The notes below the pieces were generated by a model. The model ran no database searches. It was not told where the DNA came from and worked only from the letters and a program-made list of their open reading frames with translations. DNA of 64,000 nucleotides from Mycoplana azooxidifex (GTDB taxonomy: Bacteria; Pseudomonadota; Alphaproteobacteria; Rhizobiales; Rhizobiaceae), in NCBI RefSeq assembly GCF_014196765.1, contig NZ_JACIEE010000001.1, forward strand, positions 124,001 through 188,000, read 5' to 3'. How positions within the stretch are numbered: the first letter of the stretch is position 1; every line of letters starts with the position of its first letter. The position numbers and the translations under genes were made by a program. Of the stretch, positions 9,965-19,925 are shown piece by piece.

Positions 9965-12046
9965 ATGGACGACAACAACGATCTCTTCGCCAACATCGAC
10001 AGCACGCCGAAGTCCGCCCCTGCCGCCGCGGAGACGCCGGCCACGCCGCAGCCGCCGGCCGCTGCCGTGCCCGTGCCTCCCGCGGCCCCGCGCCCGGCGA
10101 CGCCGGCAGCCGACGGCGGCAACTACGATGCCTCCGCCATCCGCGTGCTCGAAGGGCTCGAGCCGGTCCGCATGCGGCCGGGCATGTATATCGGCGGCAC
10201 GGACGAGAAGGCGCTGCATCACCTCTTCGCCGAAGTGATCGACAACTCGATGGACGAGGCGGTCGCCGGACATGCCAACTTCATCGAAGTCTCGCTCGAC
10301 GTCGAGGGCTACCTGTCGGTGACCGACAACGGCCGCGGCATCCCGGTGGAAAACCACCCGCAGATGCCGGGCAAGTCGACGCTGGAGGTGATCCTGACGG
10401 TGCTGCATGCCGGCGGCAAGTTCGACGGCAAGGCCTACGAGACCTCGGGCGGCCTGCACGGCGTCGGCGTCTCCGTCGTCAATGCGCTGTCCGACGATCT
10501 CGAGGTGGAGGTCGCCCGCAACCGCAAGCTCTATCGCCAACGCTTCTCCCGCGGGGTGCCGCAGGGGCCCCTGGAAGAGATCGGCGACGTGCAGAACCGC
10601 CGCGGCACCAAGGTGCGTTTCCATCCCGACCCGGAGATCTTCGGGCCGCATGCCCGCTTCGATCCCGCCCGCGTCTTCCGCATGGCCCGCTCCAAGGCCT
10701 ATCTGTTCGGCGGCGTCGAGATCCGCTGGAGCTGTGATCCGGCGCTGCTGCCGGAAGGCTCCGAGACGCCGGACAAGGCCGTCTTCCATTTCCCCGGCGG
10801 CCTGAAGGACTACCTGCAGGCCACGCTCGGCAAGGAGTACACCGTCACCCGGGAGATCTTCGCCGGCAAGACGGAGAAATCCGGCGGCCACGGCGCGCTG
10901 GAATGGGCCGTCACCTGGTACGGCGGCGATTCCCTCATCCACTCCTATTGCAACACGATCCCGACGGCTGACGGCGGTACCCACGAGGCGGGTCTGCGCA
11001 TCGCGCTGACCAAGGGCCTGAAGAACTATGCCGAGCTGACGCAGAACAAGCGCGCGGCGGCCGTCACCACCGACGACGTCATGATCTCCGCCGTCGGCAT
11101 GCTGTCAGTGTTCATCCGCGAACCCGAATTCGTCGGCCAGACCAAGGACAAGCTCGCTACCGTCGAAGCCCAGCGCATCGTCGAGAACGCGCTGCGCGAT
11201 CCGTTCGACCACTACCTCGCCGACAACCCTGCCGAAGCGGACAAGCTGCTCGAATGGGTGATCGAGCGCGCCGAGGAACGTCTGCGGCGCCGCAAGGAAA
11301 AGGAAGTCAACCGCAAGACCGCGGTGCGCAAGCTGCGCCTGCCCGGCAAGCTTGCCGACTGCTCGCAGAATTCCGCGGCCGGCGCCGAACTCTTCATCGT
11401 CGAAGGCGATTCGGCCGGCGGTTCGGCCAAGCAGGCGCGCAACCGTGCCAACCAGGCGATCCTGCCGCTGCGCGGCAAGATCCTCAACGTCGCCAGCGCC
11501 GGCCGCGAGAAGCTCGGCGCCAACCAGCAGCTCGCCGACCTGATCCAGGCGCTCGGCTGCGGCACCCGCTCGAAGTACCGCGAGGAGGACCTGCGCTACG
11601 AGCGCGTCGTCGTCATGACCGATGCCGACGTCGACGGCGCCCATATCGCCTCGTTGCTCATCACCTTCTTCTACCAGGAAATGCCCGAGCTGATCCGCGG
11701 CGGCCACCTCTATCTCGCAGTCCCCCCGCTCTATCGGCTCAGCCAGGGGGCGAAGGTTGGCTATGCGCGCGACGACGCGCACCGGGAGGAGCTGATGCGG
11801 ACGGAGTTTTCCGGCCGCGGCAAGGTCGAGATCAGCCGCTTCAAGGGCCTCGGCGAGATGCTGCCGGCGCAGTTGAAGGAAACGACGATGGATCCCAAGA
11901 AGCGGACGCTGCTGAAGGTCGCGATCGACGACGTCGATTTCGAGGGCACGCGCGATGCGGTCGACAACCTGATGGGCACCAAGGCCGACGCCCGGTTCCG
12001 TTTCATCCAGGAACGCGCCGTCTTCGCCGAGAACCTCGACATCTGA
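9965..12046 (+). CDS. parE: DNA topoisomerase IV subunit B
   Basis: ParE is the ATPase subunit that decatenates chromosomes with ParC. The 693-residue protein contains the GHKL ATPase blocks EVIDNSMDEA, DNGRGIPV and GGLHGVG. Its TOPRIM domain has EGDSAGGSAKQ and MTDADVDGAHI. The N-terminus differs from GyrB and from enterobacterial ParE by a Pro/Ala-rich insertion between the start and the ATPase domain (about residues 15-45). I use ATG 9965 (MDDNNDLFAN); earlier in-frame codons translate to low-complexity sequence. No parC is visible nearby, as is usual in rhizobia. Confidence 0.96.
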   Translation: MDDNNDLFANIDSTPKSAPAAAETPATPQPPAAAVPVPPAAPRPATPAADGGNYDASAIRVLEGLEPVRMRPGMYIGGTDEKALHHLFAEVIDNSMDEAVAGHANFIEVSLDVEGYLSVTDNGRGIPVENHPQMPGKSTLEVILTVLHAGGKFDGKAYETSGGLHGVGVSVVNALSDDLEVEVARNRKLYRQRFSRGVPQGPLEEIGDVQNRRGTKVRFHPDPEIFGPHARFDPARVFRMARSKAYLFGGVEIRWSCDPALLPEGSETPDKAVFHFPGGLKDYLQATLGKEYTVTREIFAGKTEKSGGHGALEWAVTWYGGDSLIHSYCNTIPTADGGTHEAGLRIALTKGLKNYAELTQNKRAAAVTTDDVMISAVGMLSVFIREPEFVGQTKDKLATVEAQRIVENALRDPFDHYLADNPAEADKLLEWVIERAEERLRRRKEKEVNRKTAVRKLRLPGKLADCSQNSAAGAELFIVEGDSAGGSAKQARNRANQAILPLRGKILNVASAGREKLGANQQLADLIQALGCGTRSKYREEDLRYERVVVMTDADVDGAHIASLLITFFYQEMPELIRGGHLYLAVPPLYRLSQGAKVGYARDDAHREELMRTEFSGRGKVEISRFKGLGEMLPAQLKETTMDPKKRTLLKVAIDDVDFEGTRDAVDNLMGTKADARFRFIQERAVFAENLDI

Positions 12047-12135
12047 TTGCAGGATCACACGCCACAATTCCGTGCCATTGACCCCGTCTAAGCCCTGGAT
12101 CGGCGCAGCTTTTGCGAATCGGTGAAACGCAATTT

Positions 12136-12162
12136 CGGGGACAGGCAAAGGTCGTGTCCCCG
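12136..12162 (+). repeat. Hairpin in the leader of the gene at 12183
   Basis: CGGGGACA pairs with TGTCCCCG (eight base pairs) around an 11-base loop. No T run follows, so it is not a classical terminator. It ends about 20 bases before the next ATG and directly before the AGGAAGGA ribosome site, so it could affect parE 3' ends or the initiation of the next gene. Confidence 0.4.
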
Positions 12163-12182
12163 GACAGGAAGGACGCCCGCGC

Positions 12183-12641
12183 ATGAAGGCCGCACTCATC
12201 GTCATGACCATCCTCGGCTGCGACGATTCGGTCACGCAGTGCCACTATATCGACACCGTCGACAGCACCTGGCAGTCGGTGGCCCTGTGCGACGCCCAGT
12301 CCGAAGCGCAGATGACGCGCTACCAGAACGCCAACTATCCTGTCGTCGTCGCCGTCTGCGAAAGCAGGAATGGCCAGCAGAATGCCGAGGCACCGGACGT
12401 CCTCGCGCCGCAACCCGGCGCCCAGGCAACCGCCCTGCCGACTCCCGCGACCGAACCGGCGGCGCCTGCCCCGCCCGAACCGTCATCGGCCGCGTCCAAA
12501 GAAGGCGGCATCACCACGCGCACGATCGCCATGCTCCGCCGCAATCTTCCGGACACAGGCGCCATTCGCGACACGGTGACAAAACCGTTCCGTTATGCGG
12601 AAGACGGCTATAGCTGGGTGGTGCGGAAGTTCGCCGACTGA
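12183..12641 (+). CDS. Conserved hypothetical protein with Cys-rich head and Pro-rich linker
   Basis: The protein has 152 residues. The first 60 hold four Cys (in LGCDD, TQCHY, ALCDA and AVCES) in a compact domain. A linker of Pro, Ala and Thr covers about residues 70-105. A conserved-looking end, TVTKPFRYAEDGYSWV, follows. AGGAAGGA upstream of the ATG is a good ribosome site. There is no clear signal peptide, though MKAALIVMTILG is mildly hydrophobic. Proteins of this look occur widely in Rhizobiaceae; I know no function. Confidence 0.75.
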   Translation: MKAALIVMTILGCDDSVTQCHYIDTVDSTWQSVALCDAQSEAQMTRYQNANYPVVVAVCESRNGQQNAEAPDVLAPQPGAQATALPTPATEPAAPAPPEPSSAASKEGGITTRTIAMLRRNLPDTGAIRDTVTKPFRYAEDGYSWVVRKFAD

Positions 12642-12736
12642 CGCCTGCCGCGCGGAAGCACGGGGCGCTCTGCGGCAAGGGCAGGAAGCGCCAGGAACAA
12701 ATCTGGAAGCTCGCGACGTATCTGGAGCCTGAAGGC

Positions 12737-13864
12737 CTACGCGGCGTCCTGCGCAGCCAGCAGGGCAAAGCTGCGGGCGGATTGGCGCTGCTCGGCGAGC
12801 GCAAGCCCTTCGATCATCTCCAGTAAGGCTGCAGACGCGGCCCCTCGCGCTTCGCGCGTGCGCATCGCAAGCCGCGCCGTCACCGTCATCCTGCCGGCGC
12901 CGTCGCGCGCATCGTTTCGCCACAACAGCACGGCCTCGGCAAAGAGCGCGCTGATGTCGCGCCCGAGTCCCGCCGTCTCGAACAGCGCACCGATCGCCTG
13001 CCGACGGCCATCGGCCAGGATCGAACGCACGCGCCTCTCGCTCTGTCCCGAAAGATTGACCATGGTGGCCGCGAAGAACGCGATACGCCCGGCGCAGAGC
13101 GCCTGCATCAGAAGCACCGGCGTCAAGCGGCCGCCAATGCGCAGGTGCTCGACCAACTGGTCCATCTCGCCCGTCTCCAGCTCCGCGGCGAGCGTGATCG
13201 TGGCGACGTCACAGGCCTCGCGCGCGACCCGTTCAATCCGGCCGCTGCCCACCATCGCCTGAACGAGCGCGTCGCCGGCAAGGGCTGCGCCCACCTTTTC
13301 GACAAGGGCATGCCGCGCATCGCAGGGAAGGTCGTCCCGATCGAAGAGAAGAGCGCGAATTTCGGCATCGTCCCCATGCCTCTCGCAGATCCGCTTGAGG
13401 CTGCGGGCGCCGATGCAGGCGCCGTCGTTTTCGAGCAGCGTACGCACGTCGAAGACATTGCCGACCTCGATCACGGCCGCGCACACGGCGCGCGACACGC
13501 TGGGCCGGTGGGCGATCAGCGCACGGGTCAGGGCGCTGGCCCGGGCGGCGAGATCGACGAGATCGGCATCGGTAAGGACCGGCGAACGCAGGATGACCTG
13601 GGCGGCGATTTCCGGCTGATCCTCCGAAAGCGGCACGATGACCGCGCGCGGTGCGTCCGGATGATCCGCTATCCCCTCTGCCATTGCGAGGCGGACCTTC
13701 GGCGCGGGATCGTCGAGCAGGAAGATCATCGCCATTTCCGCGGCGTGCCGCTCGTCGATGCCGATCGATGCGTTGGCATAGGCACGCGCCAATGCGCCTG
13801 CCGCCCGCGCCCGATCGCCCGCCTTGGCGGTTTCCACCCATCGGAGAAAGGCGTTGATGATCAC
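12737..13864 (-). CDS. DUF2336 domain protein
   Basis: This 375-residue, all-helical protein has HEAT-like repeats (for example AEMAMIFLLDDPAPKVRLAM and repeated LARRA and ALIAHRP helices), typical of the alphaproteobacterial DUF2336 family. The start is GTG 13864. Family function is not established; some members occur near signalling genes. It is transcribed away from the CitE-like gene at 14002 across a 137-base divergent region. Confidence 0.8.
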   Translation of the reverse strand: MIINAFLRWVETAKAGDRARAAGALARAYANASIGIDERHAAEMAMIFLLDDPAPKVRLAMAEGIADHPDAPRAVIVPLSEDQPEIAAQVILRSPVLTDADLVDLAARASALTRALIAHRPSVSRAVCAAVIEVGNVFDVRTLLENDGACIGARSLKRICERHGDDAEIRALLFDRDDLPCDARHALVEKVGAALAGDALVQAMVGSGRIERVAREACDVATITLAAELETGEMDQLVEHLRIGGRLTPVLLMQALCAGRIAFFAATMVNLSGQSERRVRSILADGRRQAIGALFETAGLGRDISALFAEAVLLWRNDARDGAGRMTVTARLAMRTREARGAASAALLEMIEGLALAEQRQSARSFALLAAQDAA

Positions 13865-14001
13865 AATGTGCCCCAGCGTTCGGATATTCTGTGCGATGGG
13901 GAAACGTTAGCGATAAATGGTTTACGTTTGGTTCACCATGTTCCTTAACGACCGCCGGGCACCCCGATTGCGGCGATTTCGCAGCCGGCTTACAAGGAGC
14001 G

Positions 14002-14643
14002 ATGATCGGAAGCCTGCATTCCCTCCTCGAATGGACCGAAGACACCGCGGCCGAAGAGATCGCCGCGGCCGATGCCCTCGTCTGCCGCGCCCCGCCCCTG
14101 CCAGCGCCAGGAACCTGCATCGTCCTTGTTCCCGCTGACGAAAGCGAGGCCACCCTCCGTGCTGCGGTTCGTCTGAAACCGTTTGCGCTCGCACTCATGG
14201 GTTGCCGGTCGGGCGCAGACGTCCAGCGGCTGGATGTGCTGCTGTCGGTCGCAGAGGCGATCGAAGGCGTGGCTCCGGGGACGACGCGCATTCTCGCCTG
14301 GACCGACGGTATCCTGCCCGCCCCCTTCGACGACGCCGGATTCGACGGAAAATCGGCGCGGCTTTCCGGCCTCGTCTGGGACTGGCGGGCGCTGGCACGC
14401 CTCCTCGGCGCCTCACGCTGCCGCAACGATGACGGCGCCTGGACGCATGCCTTCGCCAGCGCGCGCACGGCGACGCTGATGTCGGCGAAGGTTGCCGGTG
14501 TCCCGGTTTACGAGGTGGCAGAAGGCGGCAGCGATTTTGCGGCCGATTGCCGCCGCGCCCGCGCGGACGGATTCGACGGCCGCGTCGCCGTCGCTGCCGG
14601 CCAGCTCGCGATCATAAACCAGGCGTTCGCATCGCCGCCCTGA
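14002..14643 (+). CDS. CitE-like (HpcH/HpaI aldolase fold) protein lacking catalytic residues
   Basis: The 213-residue protein follows the course of citrate-lyase beta-like TIM barrels. Its C-terminal third (FASARTATLMSAKVAGVPVY, then CRRARADGFDGRVAV, then QLAIINQAF) matches that family well. The usual N-terminal DLEDAV strand reads ALVCRAP, the IETA strand reads ILAWTD, and the FGxxDL segment reads LVWDWRAL, so the usual metal-binding Glu and Asp are absent. The length is also below the usual 270-300. AAGGAG five to ten bases before ATG 14002 decides the start. It may be a pseudoenzyme or a strongly diverged enzyme. Confidence 0.7.
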   Translation: MIGSLHSLLEWTEDTAAEEIAAADALVCRAPPLPAPGTCIVLVPADESEATLRAAVRLKPFALALMGCRSGADVQRLDVLLSVAEAIEGVAPGTTRILAWTDGILPAPFDDAGFDGKSARLSGLVWDWRALARLLGASRCRNDDGAWTHAFASARTATLMSAKVAGVPVYEVAEGGSDFAADCRRARADGFDGRVAVAAGQLAIINQAFASPP

Positions 14644-14666
14644 GCGACCCGCCCCGCAGGCCCGGC

Positions 14667-15272
14667 CTACCGCCGCTGCGGCCGCATCATCTCGAACACG
14701 TCGCCGGCATCGCAATAGTCCATGTAGCCCATGCGGCCGATCGGCCGCGCCGCCGCCATGTCGAAGCGTCCGTCACGGATCGCCTCTTCCTTGATGTGTA
14801 TTCCGACCACCTGGCCGAACACCACCCAGCTTTCCGACAGCGTCCCGTCCACGTCGCGCGGGCGCATAACCTCCGTCATCCGGCACTCGAGCACAGCCAG
14901 CGCCTCGGCGACGAAGGGCGCGTCGACGAGATTGGCCTGCTGCGGGGTCAGGCCAGCCAATTCGAACTCGCTCTCCTCGTAGGGCGCCGTCAGCGAGGTC
15001 ATGTTCATCTGCTCCATCAGGCCGCGACCGACAAAGCTGCAGGTGAAGACGCCCGTCTCCTCGATGTTACGCACGCTGTGCTTGTGGCCGCTGGAAGAAA
15101 ACATGACGAGCTTCGGCTTGTCGCTGATCGCGTTGAAGAAGGAATAGGGTGCGAGATTGTGGATCCCGCCCGCGCCCCGGGTGCCGATCCAGCCGATCGG
15201 CCGCGGGGAGACGATGGCCTTGAACGGATCGTGGGCCAGGCCATGCGCATTCGCCGCCGTGTCGTAGAACAT
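14667..15272 (-). CDS. Flavin reductase-like FMN-binding split-barrel protein
   Basis: The 201-residue protein has the split-barrel signature SPRPIGWIGTRG, then NLAPYSFFNAISDKP and GHKHSVRNIEETGVF. This is typical of flavin reductase-like proteins that bind FMN and reduce flavin or a bound substrate. ATG 15272 lies 11 bases after the stop of the nitroreductase gene, so the two are one operon. A joint role in flavin-dependent reduction is likely; the substrate is unknown. Confidence 0.85.
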   Translation of the reverse strand: MFYDTAANAHGLAHDPFKAIVSPRPIGWIGTRGAGGIHNLAPYSFFNAISDKPKLVMFSSSGHKHSVRNIEETGVFTCSFVGRGLMEQMNMTSLTAPYEESEFELAGLTPQQANLVDAPFVAEALAVLECRMTEVMRPRDVDGTLSESWVVFGQVVGIHIKEEAIRDGRFDMAAARPIGRMGYMDYCDAGDVFEMMRPQRR

Positions 15273-15283
15273 TGCTTGCGCCC

Positions 15284-15868
15284 TCACCCCTCTTCGCCGA
15301 CCCAGGAGACGATCTCCTTCAGGTCCGGCCGTGGCCTTTCGGTGGGCGGCACCATTGCGGTTCCGATATGGATGAAGCCGGCCACCTTCTCTCCGGGCTT
15401 CACGCCGAGGATCGGATAGGCGCGCGCGTCGAAGGCGAACCATTCCGTCAGCCAGTTGGAGGCAAAGCCGTGCGCATTGGCCGCCATCAGAAGGTTGAGG
15501 CACACAGCCCCTGCCGACATCAGCTGCTCCCACTCGGGAACCTTGAAATGCGGCGCTGCCGTGCTCACGACCGCGACCACGACCGGAGCGCGCGACAGCC
15601 GCGTGTTCTCCACCGTGACCATCTCCGCCGAAAGGTCGGGCTTGTCGGCGATCGCGATCCTTGCCAGCTCGGCGCTGATTCGCTCCCGCTCCTGGCCGCG
15701 ATAGACGATGAAGCGCCAAGGTGCGAGCTTGCCGTGGTCCGGCACGCGCGAGGCGAGCCTGAGCATCTGCTCGATTTCCGCGCGGCCGGGTCCCGGCGCC
15801 GCCATCTGGAAGGCGGGGATCGAGCGGCGGTTGGAAAGATAGTCGATAAGTCTGATATCGGTTTTCAT
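15284..15868 (-). CDS. Nitroreductase family protein (YdjA-like)
   Basis: This 194-residue FMN oxidoreductase has RRSIPAF at the N-terminus and [15 protein letters not shown], the FMN and dimer-interface blocks of compact YdjA-type nitroreductases. It ends at WVGEEG. It would use NAD(P)H to reduce nitro or quinone compounds; the natural substrate is unknown. It is the first gene of a pair with the flavin reductase-like gene. Confidence 0.87.
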   Translation of the reverse strand: MKTDIRLIDYLSNRRSIPAFQMAAPGPGRAEIEQMLRLASRVPDHGKLAPWRFIVYRGQERERISAELARIAIADKPDLSAEMVTVENTRLSRAPVVVAVVSTAAPHFKVPEWEQLMSAGAVCLNLLMAANAHGFASNWLTEWFAFDARAYPILGVKPGEKVAGFIHIGTAMVPPTERPRPDLKEIVSWVGEEG

Positions 15869-15969
15869 CAGGGGGAAGTTCCACTAACGTGCGGCCATCG
15901 GTCGGCCATGAAAATGCCATTTGCCGGGCATTGAAGTGGAACCAACGATTAAGGAAGTCAACCTTCGCC

Positions 15970-16959
15970 ATGCCCACCCCAAGCATTTCCGCCCTTGCCA
16001 GGATCGCCTGCCTCTGTACGGCGGTATGCGCGGCATTTCCGGCATTGGCCCAGGAGACGCTGGACAGCTTTTCCCAGATCACCACGCCGAAGAAGAGCGG
16101 CAAGCTCACTTCCTTCAATCCGCTCGTCACTGGCGAGGTGGAGCCGAAGAACCTGCGCGATATCCTGTGCGAGGCGCTGCTGACCAAGGACGGCAAGCCG
16201 ATGCAGCACGGGCTCAGCTGGCGGGTCTTCTCGCCCATTCCCGACGCCGACGGCAAGCTGCCGCTGCTGGCCTCCTCGGAGGGCGGCTCGGCCGCCTTCC
16301 AGCTGGTTCCGGGCGAATACTTCGTCAATGTCGCCTTCGGCCGCGCCGCCGCAACGAAGAAGCTGCTGGTGCCCGAGACCGGCCCGGTCGAAAACCAGGT
16401 CATGGTTCTCGATGCCGGCGGCATCATGCTCAATGCCGTGTCCGGTTCGGACGTGCGCATTCCGCCGAACGAACTCACCTTCTCGATCTACGCCTCCGAA
16501 GTCGGCGAGGACGGCGAGCGCAGCCTCGTCGTGCCGAACGTGAAGGCGAGTACGGTCGTCCGGCTCAATGCCGGAACCTATCACGTGGTTTCCGACTACG
16601 GCACGGTCAATGCCGTGATTCGTGCCGACATCCAGGTCGAGGCCGGCAAGCTGATCGAGGCCACGATCCAGCACCGCGCGGCGAAGCTCACGCTGAAGCT
16701 CGTCTCCGAGGAGGGCGGCGAGGCGATCGCCGACACCGCCTGGTCGATCCTCACCTCGTCGGGCGACGTCGTCAGCGAAAGCGTCGGCGCCTTCCCGACG
16801 CTGGTGCTCGCCGAGGGCCAGTACACGGCCGTCGCCCGCAACAAGAACAGGATCTACCAGCGCGACTTCACCGTCACCGCCGGGCAGAACACCGATGTCG
16901 AAGTGCTGCTGACCGAGAACCCCGACCAGCAGGCGCAGATCGCCACCGAAGCGGACTGA
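15970..16959 (+). CDS. Secreted beta-sandwich repeat protein of unknown function
   Basis: The protein has 329 residues with a Sec signal peptide (ARIACLCTAVCAAFPALAQE). At least three similar units follow, each ending in a Gly-x-Tyr turn and a strand: LVPGEYFVNVAFG, LNAGTYHVVSDYG and LAEGQYTAVARNK. Each is followed by a strand with xVxAGxxxxxxVxL (for example FTVTAGQNTDVEV). This suggests tandem Ig-like or carboxypeptidase-regulatory-like domains in the periplasm. AAGGAAG about 12 bases upstream supports ATG 15970. The function is unknown and the gene stands alone. Confidence 0.78.
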   Translation: MPTPSISALARIACLCTAVCAAFPALAQETLDSFSQITTPKKSGKLTSFNPLVTGEVEPKNLRDILCEALLTKDGKPMQHGLSWRVFSPIPDADGKLPLLASSEGGSAAFQLVPGEYFVNVAFGRAAATKKLLVPETGPVENQVMVLDAGGIMLNAVSGSDVRIPPNELTFSIYASEVGEDGERSLVVPNVKASTVVRLNAGTYHVVSDYGTVNAVIRADIQVEAGKLIEATIQHRAAKLTLKLVSEEGGEAIADTAWSILTSSGDVVSESVGAFPTLVLAEGQYTAVARNKNRIYQRDFTVTAGQNTDVEVLLTENPDQQAQIATEAD

Positions 16960-16993
16960 TCCCCGGCGGATCGCCGTTTGCGCCCTACCCCCG

Positions 16994-17848
16994 TCAACCC
17001 GCCCGCTTGAACCGCAGCCGCCGCGGCGGCTGCATGGCAAACACGGCGTCGTAGATCCGCGTCAGGAGATCCTTGCGGTCCGGGATCGCGCTCAGCTGGT
17101 CCCAGCCGATCATGGCGCCGATGCGCACCGAGATCGTCGAGCCGGACAGCCGCTTGAATTCCCGGATCAAGAGCGACAGCCGCAGCGTCAGCGAGATCTT
17201 GCTGGCGATGTGGAACAGCGCGCCGTTCTGCCCCTCGAAGAAGATCGGGATGACATTAGCCTGCGCCGCCTGGATCAGCTTGGCCGGAAAGATCTTCCAC
17301 GGCAGGTCCTGCGCCCGGCCGAAGCCGCGCTTCGCAGTCGCCACCCCGCCGGCGGGAAAGACGATGATGGTCACGCCTTCCTTGAGCAGCCGCACCGCTT
17401 CGTGGCGTGTGCGCATGTTGATTGCCAACGCCTCCTTCGTCTCCTCGAAGGAGACCGGCAGCGAATAGGGCTCCATTTCCGGCACCTTGAGGAGATCCTT
17501 GTGGATCATCACCCGGAACGGCCGGCCGAGCTGTTCGGCCAGCGCCAGCACGGCGATGCCGTCGCCGATGCCGAAGGGATGGTTGGCGACGATGACGAGC
17601 GGCGCGTCGGGCAGGTCGCGCGGCGGCCAGCTGCCCGCCACGTCCATCTTCACGTCGATGATGTCGAGCATCTCGCCGAAGACGCGTTCGCTGCAGCCGA
17701 CGCTCTCGGCACGCCAGCGCTCATAGAGCGCCGCATAGCGGTTGCGGCCCGAAAGCCCCTCGATCGAACGGATGAACCAGCGCTTCAGCCGCGGGTCGTT
17801 TTCGTTGGCGTAGGACAGTTCCTTGAACCGCACCGGCATCCCCTGCAC
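16994..17848 (-). CDS. Lysophospholipid acyltransferase family protein
   Basis: The 284-residue protein has the acyltransferase motif NHPFGIGD (NHx4D), followed by FPAGGVATAKRG in place of the usual FPEGTR. It lacks a clear N-terminal membrane helix. It resembles the COG3176-like group of hemolysin or OlsA-type acyltransferases, whose members acylate lysophospholipids or lyso-ornithine lipids. No olsB neighbour is seen, so that role is not supported here. GTG 17848 and ATG 17839 are both possible starts; ATG 17839 has AGGGG too close. Confidence 0.82.
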   Translation of the reverse strand: MQGMPVRFKELSYANENDPRLKRWFIRSIEGLSGRNRYAALYERWRAESVGCSERVFGEMLDIIDVKMDVAGSWPPRDLPDAPLVIVANHPFGIGDGIAVLALAEQLGRPFRVMIHKDLLKVPEMEPYSLPVSFEETKEALAINMRTRHEAVRLLKEGVTIIVFPAGGVATAKRGFGRAQDLPWKIFPAKLIQAAQANVIPIFFEGQNGALFHIASKISLTLRLSLLIREFKRLSGSTISVRIGAMIGWDQLSAIPDRKDLLTRIYDAVFAMQPPRRLRFKRAG

Positions 17849-17906
17849 TTCACAATTGCGAACAGTCTACGACAGTTTTGTTGCATTCATCTGACAGATG
17901 CAGGGG

Positions 17907-17932
17907 TCGAGGGGTACGGGCGCACCCCTCGA
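17907..17932 (-). terminator. Stem-loop after thrS, no T run
   Basis: TCGAGGGGT pairs perfectly with ACCCCTCGA around eight bases, 11 bases past the thrS stop. It lacks a T tract, so it is either a weak terminator or a 3'-end stabiliser. Confidence 0.4.
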
Positions 17933-17942
17933 GCGGCAGCCT

Positions 17943-19925
17943 TCAGGCGGCAGCGCGGGCCGCAGCCTTGCGCTTCACGTCGGGCGGCGTCGCTTCGTCG
18001 ATCAGCGTCGCCATCGCCTCGTCCAGCGACATCGCCGTCTGCTTCTGCGAACCCAGCCTGCGGATGTTGACCGAGCGTTCCTCGGCTTCGCGCTTACCGC
18101 AGACGATGATGACCGGCACCTTGGTCACCGAATGCTCGCGGACCTTGTAGTTGATCTTCTCGTTACGAAGATCGGTCTCGACCGTGAGCCCGGCGTCACG
18201 CAGCTTTTCGGCCACCTCGCGGGCATAGTCGTCGGCTTCCGAGGTGATGGTCGCCACCACCACCTGCAGCGGCGAGATCCACAGCGGCATGTGGCCGGCG
18301 AAGTTCTCGATCAGGATGCCGAGGAACCGCTCCATCGAGCCGCAGACGGCGCGGTGGATCATCACCGGCTGCCGCTTCTCCGAGGCCTGGTCGATGTAGA
18401 AGGCGCCGAAGCGTTCCGGCAGGTTGAAGTCCACCTGCGTCGTGCCGCACTGCCATTCGCGGCCGATCGCGTCCTTCAGCGTATATTCGAACTTCGGTCC
18501 GTAGAACGCGCCCTCGCCCGGCAGGCTGCCGGTCTTGATCTTGCCGCCGGACTGCGCCTCGATCTGCTTCAAGACATCCGTCATCACGCTTTCGGCGCGG
18601 TCCCAGAGCTCGTCCGAACCGACGCGCTTGTCGGGCCGGGTCGAGAGCTTCACCACCACCTCGGAGAAGCCGAAGTCCTCGTAGACCGACAGGATCAGGT
18701 CGTTGATGCGCAGGCATTCCGCCGCCATCTGCTCGTCGGTGCAGAAGACGTGCGCATCGTCCTGGGTGAAGCCGCGCACGCGCATCAGCCCGTGCAGCGC
18801 ACCGGAGGGCTCGTAGCGGTGGACGTTGCCGAATTCCGCAAGACGGACAGGCAGTTCGCGGTAGGACTTCAAGCCGTGCTTGAAGATCTGCACATGCCCC
18901 GGGCAGTTCATGGGTTTAAGCGCAAACACGCGGTCGTCGTCGGTGTCGTCGCCGGCCACCGTCACCTTGAACATGTTGTCGCGGTACCAGCCCCAGTGAC
19001 CCGAGGTCTCCCACAGCGACTTGTCCAGCACCTGCGGCGCGTTGACTTCCTGGTAGGTGTTGGCGAGCCTCCGGCGCATGTAGGCCACCAGCGTCTGGAA
19101 AATGCGCCAGCCCTTGCCGTGCCAGAACACGACGCCCGGCCCCTCCTCCTGGAAGTGGAACAAGTCCATCTCGCGGCCGAGGCGGCGGTGGTCGCGCTTC
19201 TCGGCCTCGGCGAGGATGTTCAGGTAGGTGTCGAGCTCTTCCTGCGTGTGCCAGGCGGTGCCGTAGATGCGGGTCAGCATCGGGTTGTTACTGTCGCCGC
19301 GCCAGTAGGCGCCGGCCACCTTCATCAGCTTGAACGCCGTGCCGATCTGCCCGGTCGAGGCCATGTGCGGCCCGCGGCAGAGGTCGAACCAGTCGCCCTG
19401 ATAGTAGATCTTCAGGTCCTGGCCTTCCGGGATCGCATCGACGAGCTCGACCTTGTAGCTCTCGCCCTTCCTGGAAAAGACCTCCCGCGCCTTCTCGCGC
19501 GGCCAGATTTCCTTGGTGAAGGGCTTGTTGCGCTGGATGATCTCCTTCATCCGCTTTTCGATCTTCGGCAGGTCTTCGGGCGTGAACGGCTCGTTCTTGG
19601 CAAAATCGTAGTAGAAGCCGTTCTCGATCACCGGACCGATCGTCACCTGCGTCCCCGGCCACAGTTCCTGCACGGCCTCGGCCATCACGTGCGCGGCATC
19701 GTGGCGGATCAGTTCCAGCGAGCGCGGGTCGTCGCGGGTGACGATCTCCAGCCGGCCGTTCGAAACTGGATCGGACAGGTCGCGCAGTTCGCCATCAAGC
19801 GCGATCGCCACGGCCTTCTTCGCCAGCGACTTCGAAATCGCCTCGGCAACATCGCGCCCAGTCGAACCGGCGGGATACTCGCGGACGGAACCATCGGGAA
19901 AAGTGAGGGAAACGGGTGCAGACAT
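17943..19925 (-). CDS. thrS: Threonyl-tRNA synthetase
   Basis: ThrS charges tRNA-Thr. The 660-residue protein has an N-terminal TGS domain ([14 protein letters not shown]), a second-domain editing site with [10 protein letters not shown], and class II core motifs. These include [10 protein letters not shown] (zinc Cys), [11 protein letters not shown] (motif 2) and, toward the end, an anticodon-binding domain with [13 protein letters not shown]. The length and order are standard. The start ATG 19925 has GAGAATTTC upstream. No T-box or leader gene is visible in the 202-base gap before it. Confidence 0.97.
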   Translation of the reverse strand: MSAPVSLTFPDGSVREYPAGSTGRDVAEAISKSLAKKAVAIALDGELRDLSDPVSNGRLEIVTRDDPRSLELIRHDAAHVMAEAVQELWPGTQVTIGPVIENGFYYDFAKNEPFTPEDLPKIEKRMKEIIQRNKPFTKEIWPREKAREVFSRKGESYKVELVDAIPEGQDLKIYYQGDWFDLCRGPHMASTGQIGTAFKLMKVAGAYWRGDSNNPMLTRIYGTAWHTQEELDTYLNILAEAEKRDHRRLGREMDLFHFQEEGPGVVFWHGKGWRIFQTLVAYMRRRLANTYQEVNAPQVLDKSLWETSGHWGWYRDNMFKVTVAGDDTDDDRVFALKPMNCPGHVQIFKHGLKSYRELPVRLAEFGNVHRYEPSGALHGLMRVRGFTQDDAHVFCTDEQMAAECLRINDLILSVYEDFGFSEVVVKLSTRPDKRVGSDELWDRAESVMTDVLKQIEAQSGGKIKTGSLPGEGAFYGPKFEYTLKDAIGREWQCGTTQVDFNLPERFGAFYIDQASEKRQPVMIHRAVCGSMERFLGILIENFAGHMPLWISPLQVVVATITSEADDYAREVAEKLRDAGLTVETDLRNEKINYKVREHSVTKVPVIIVCGKREAEERSVNIRRLGSQKQTAMSLDEAMATLIDEATPPDVKRKAAARAAA

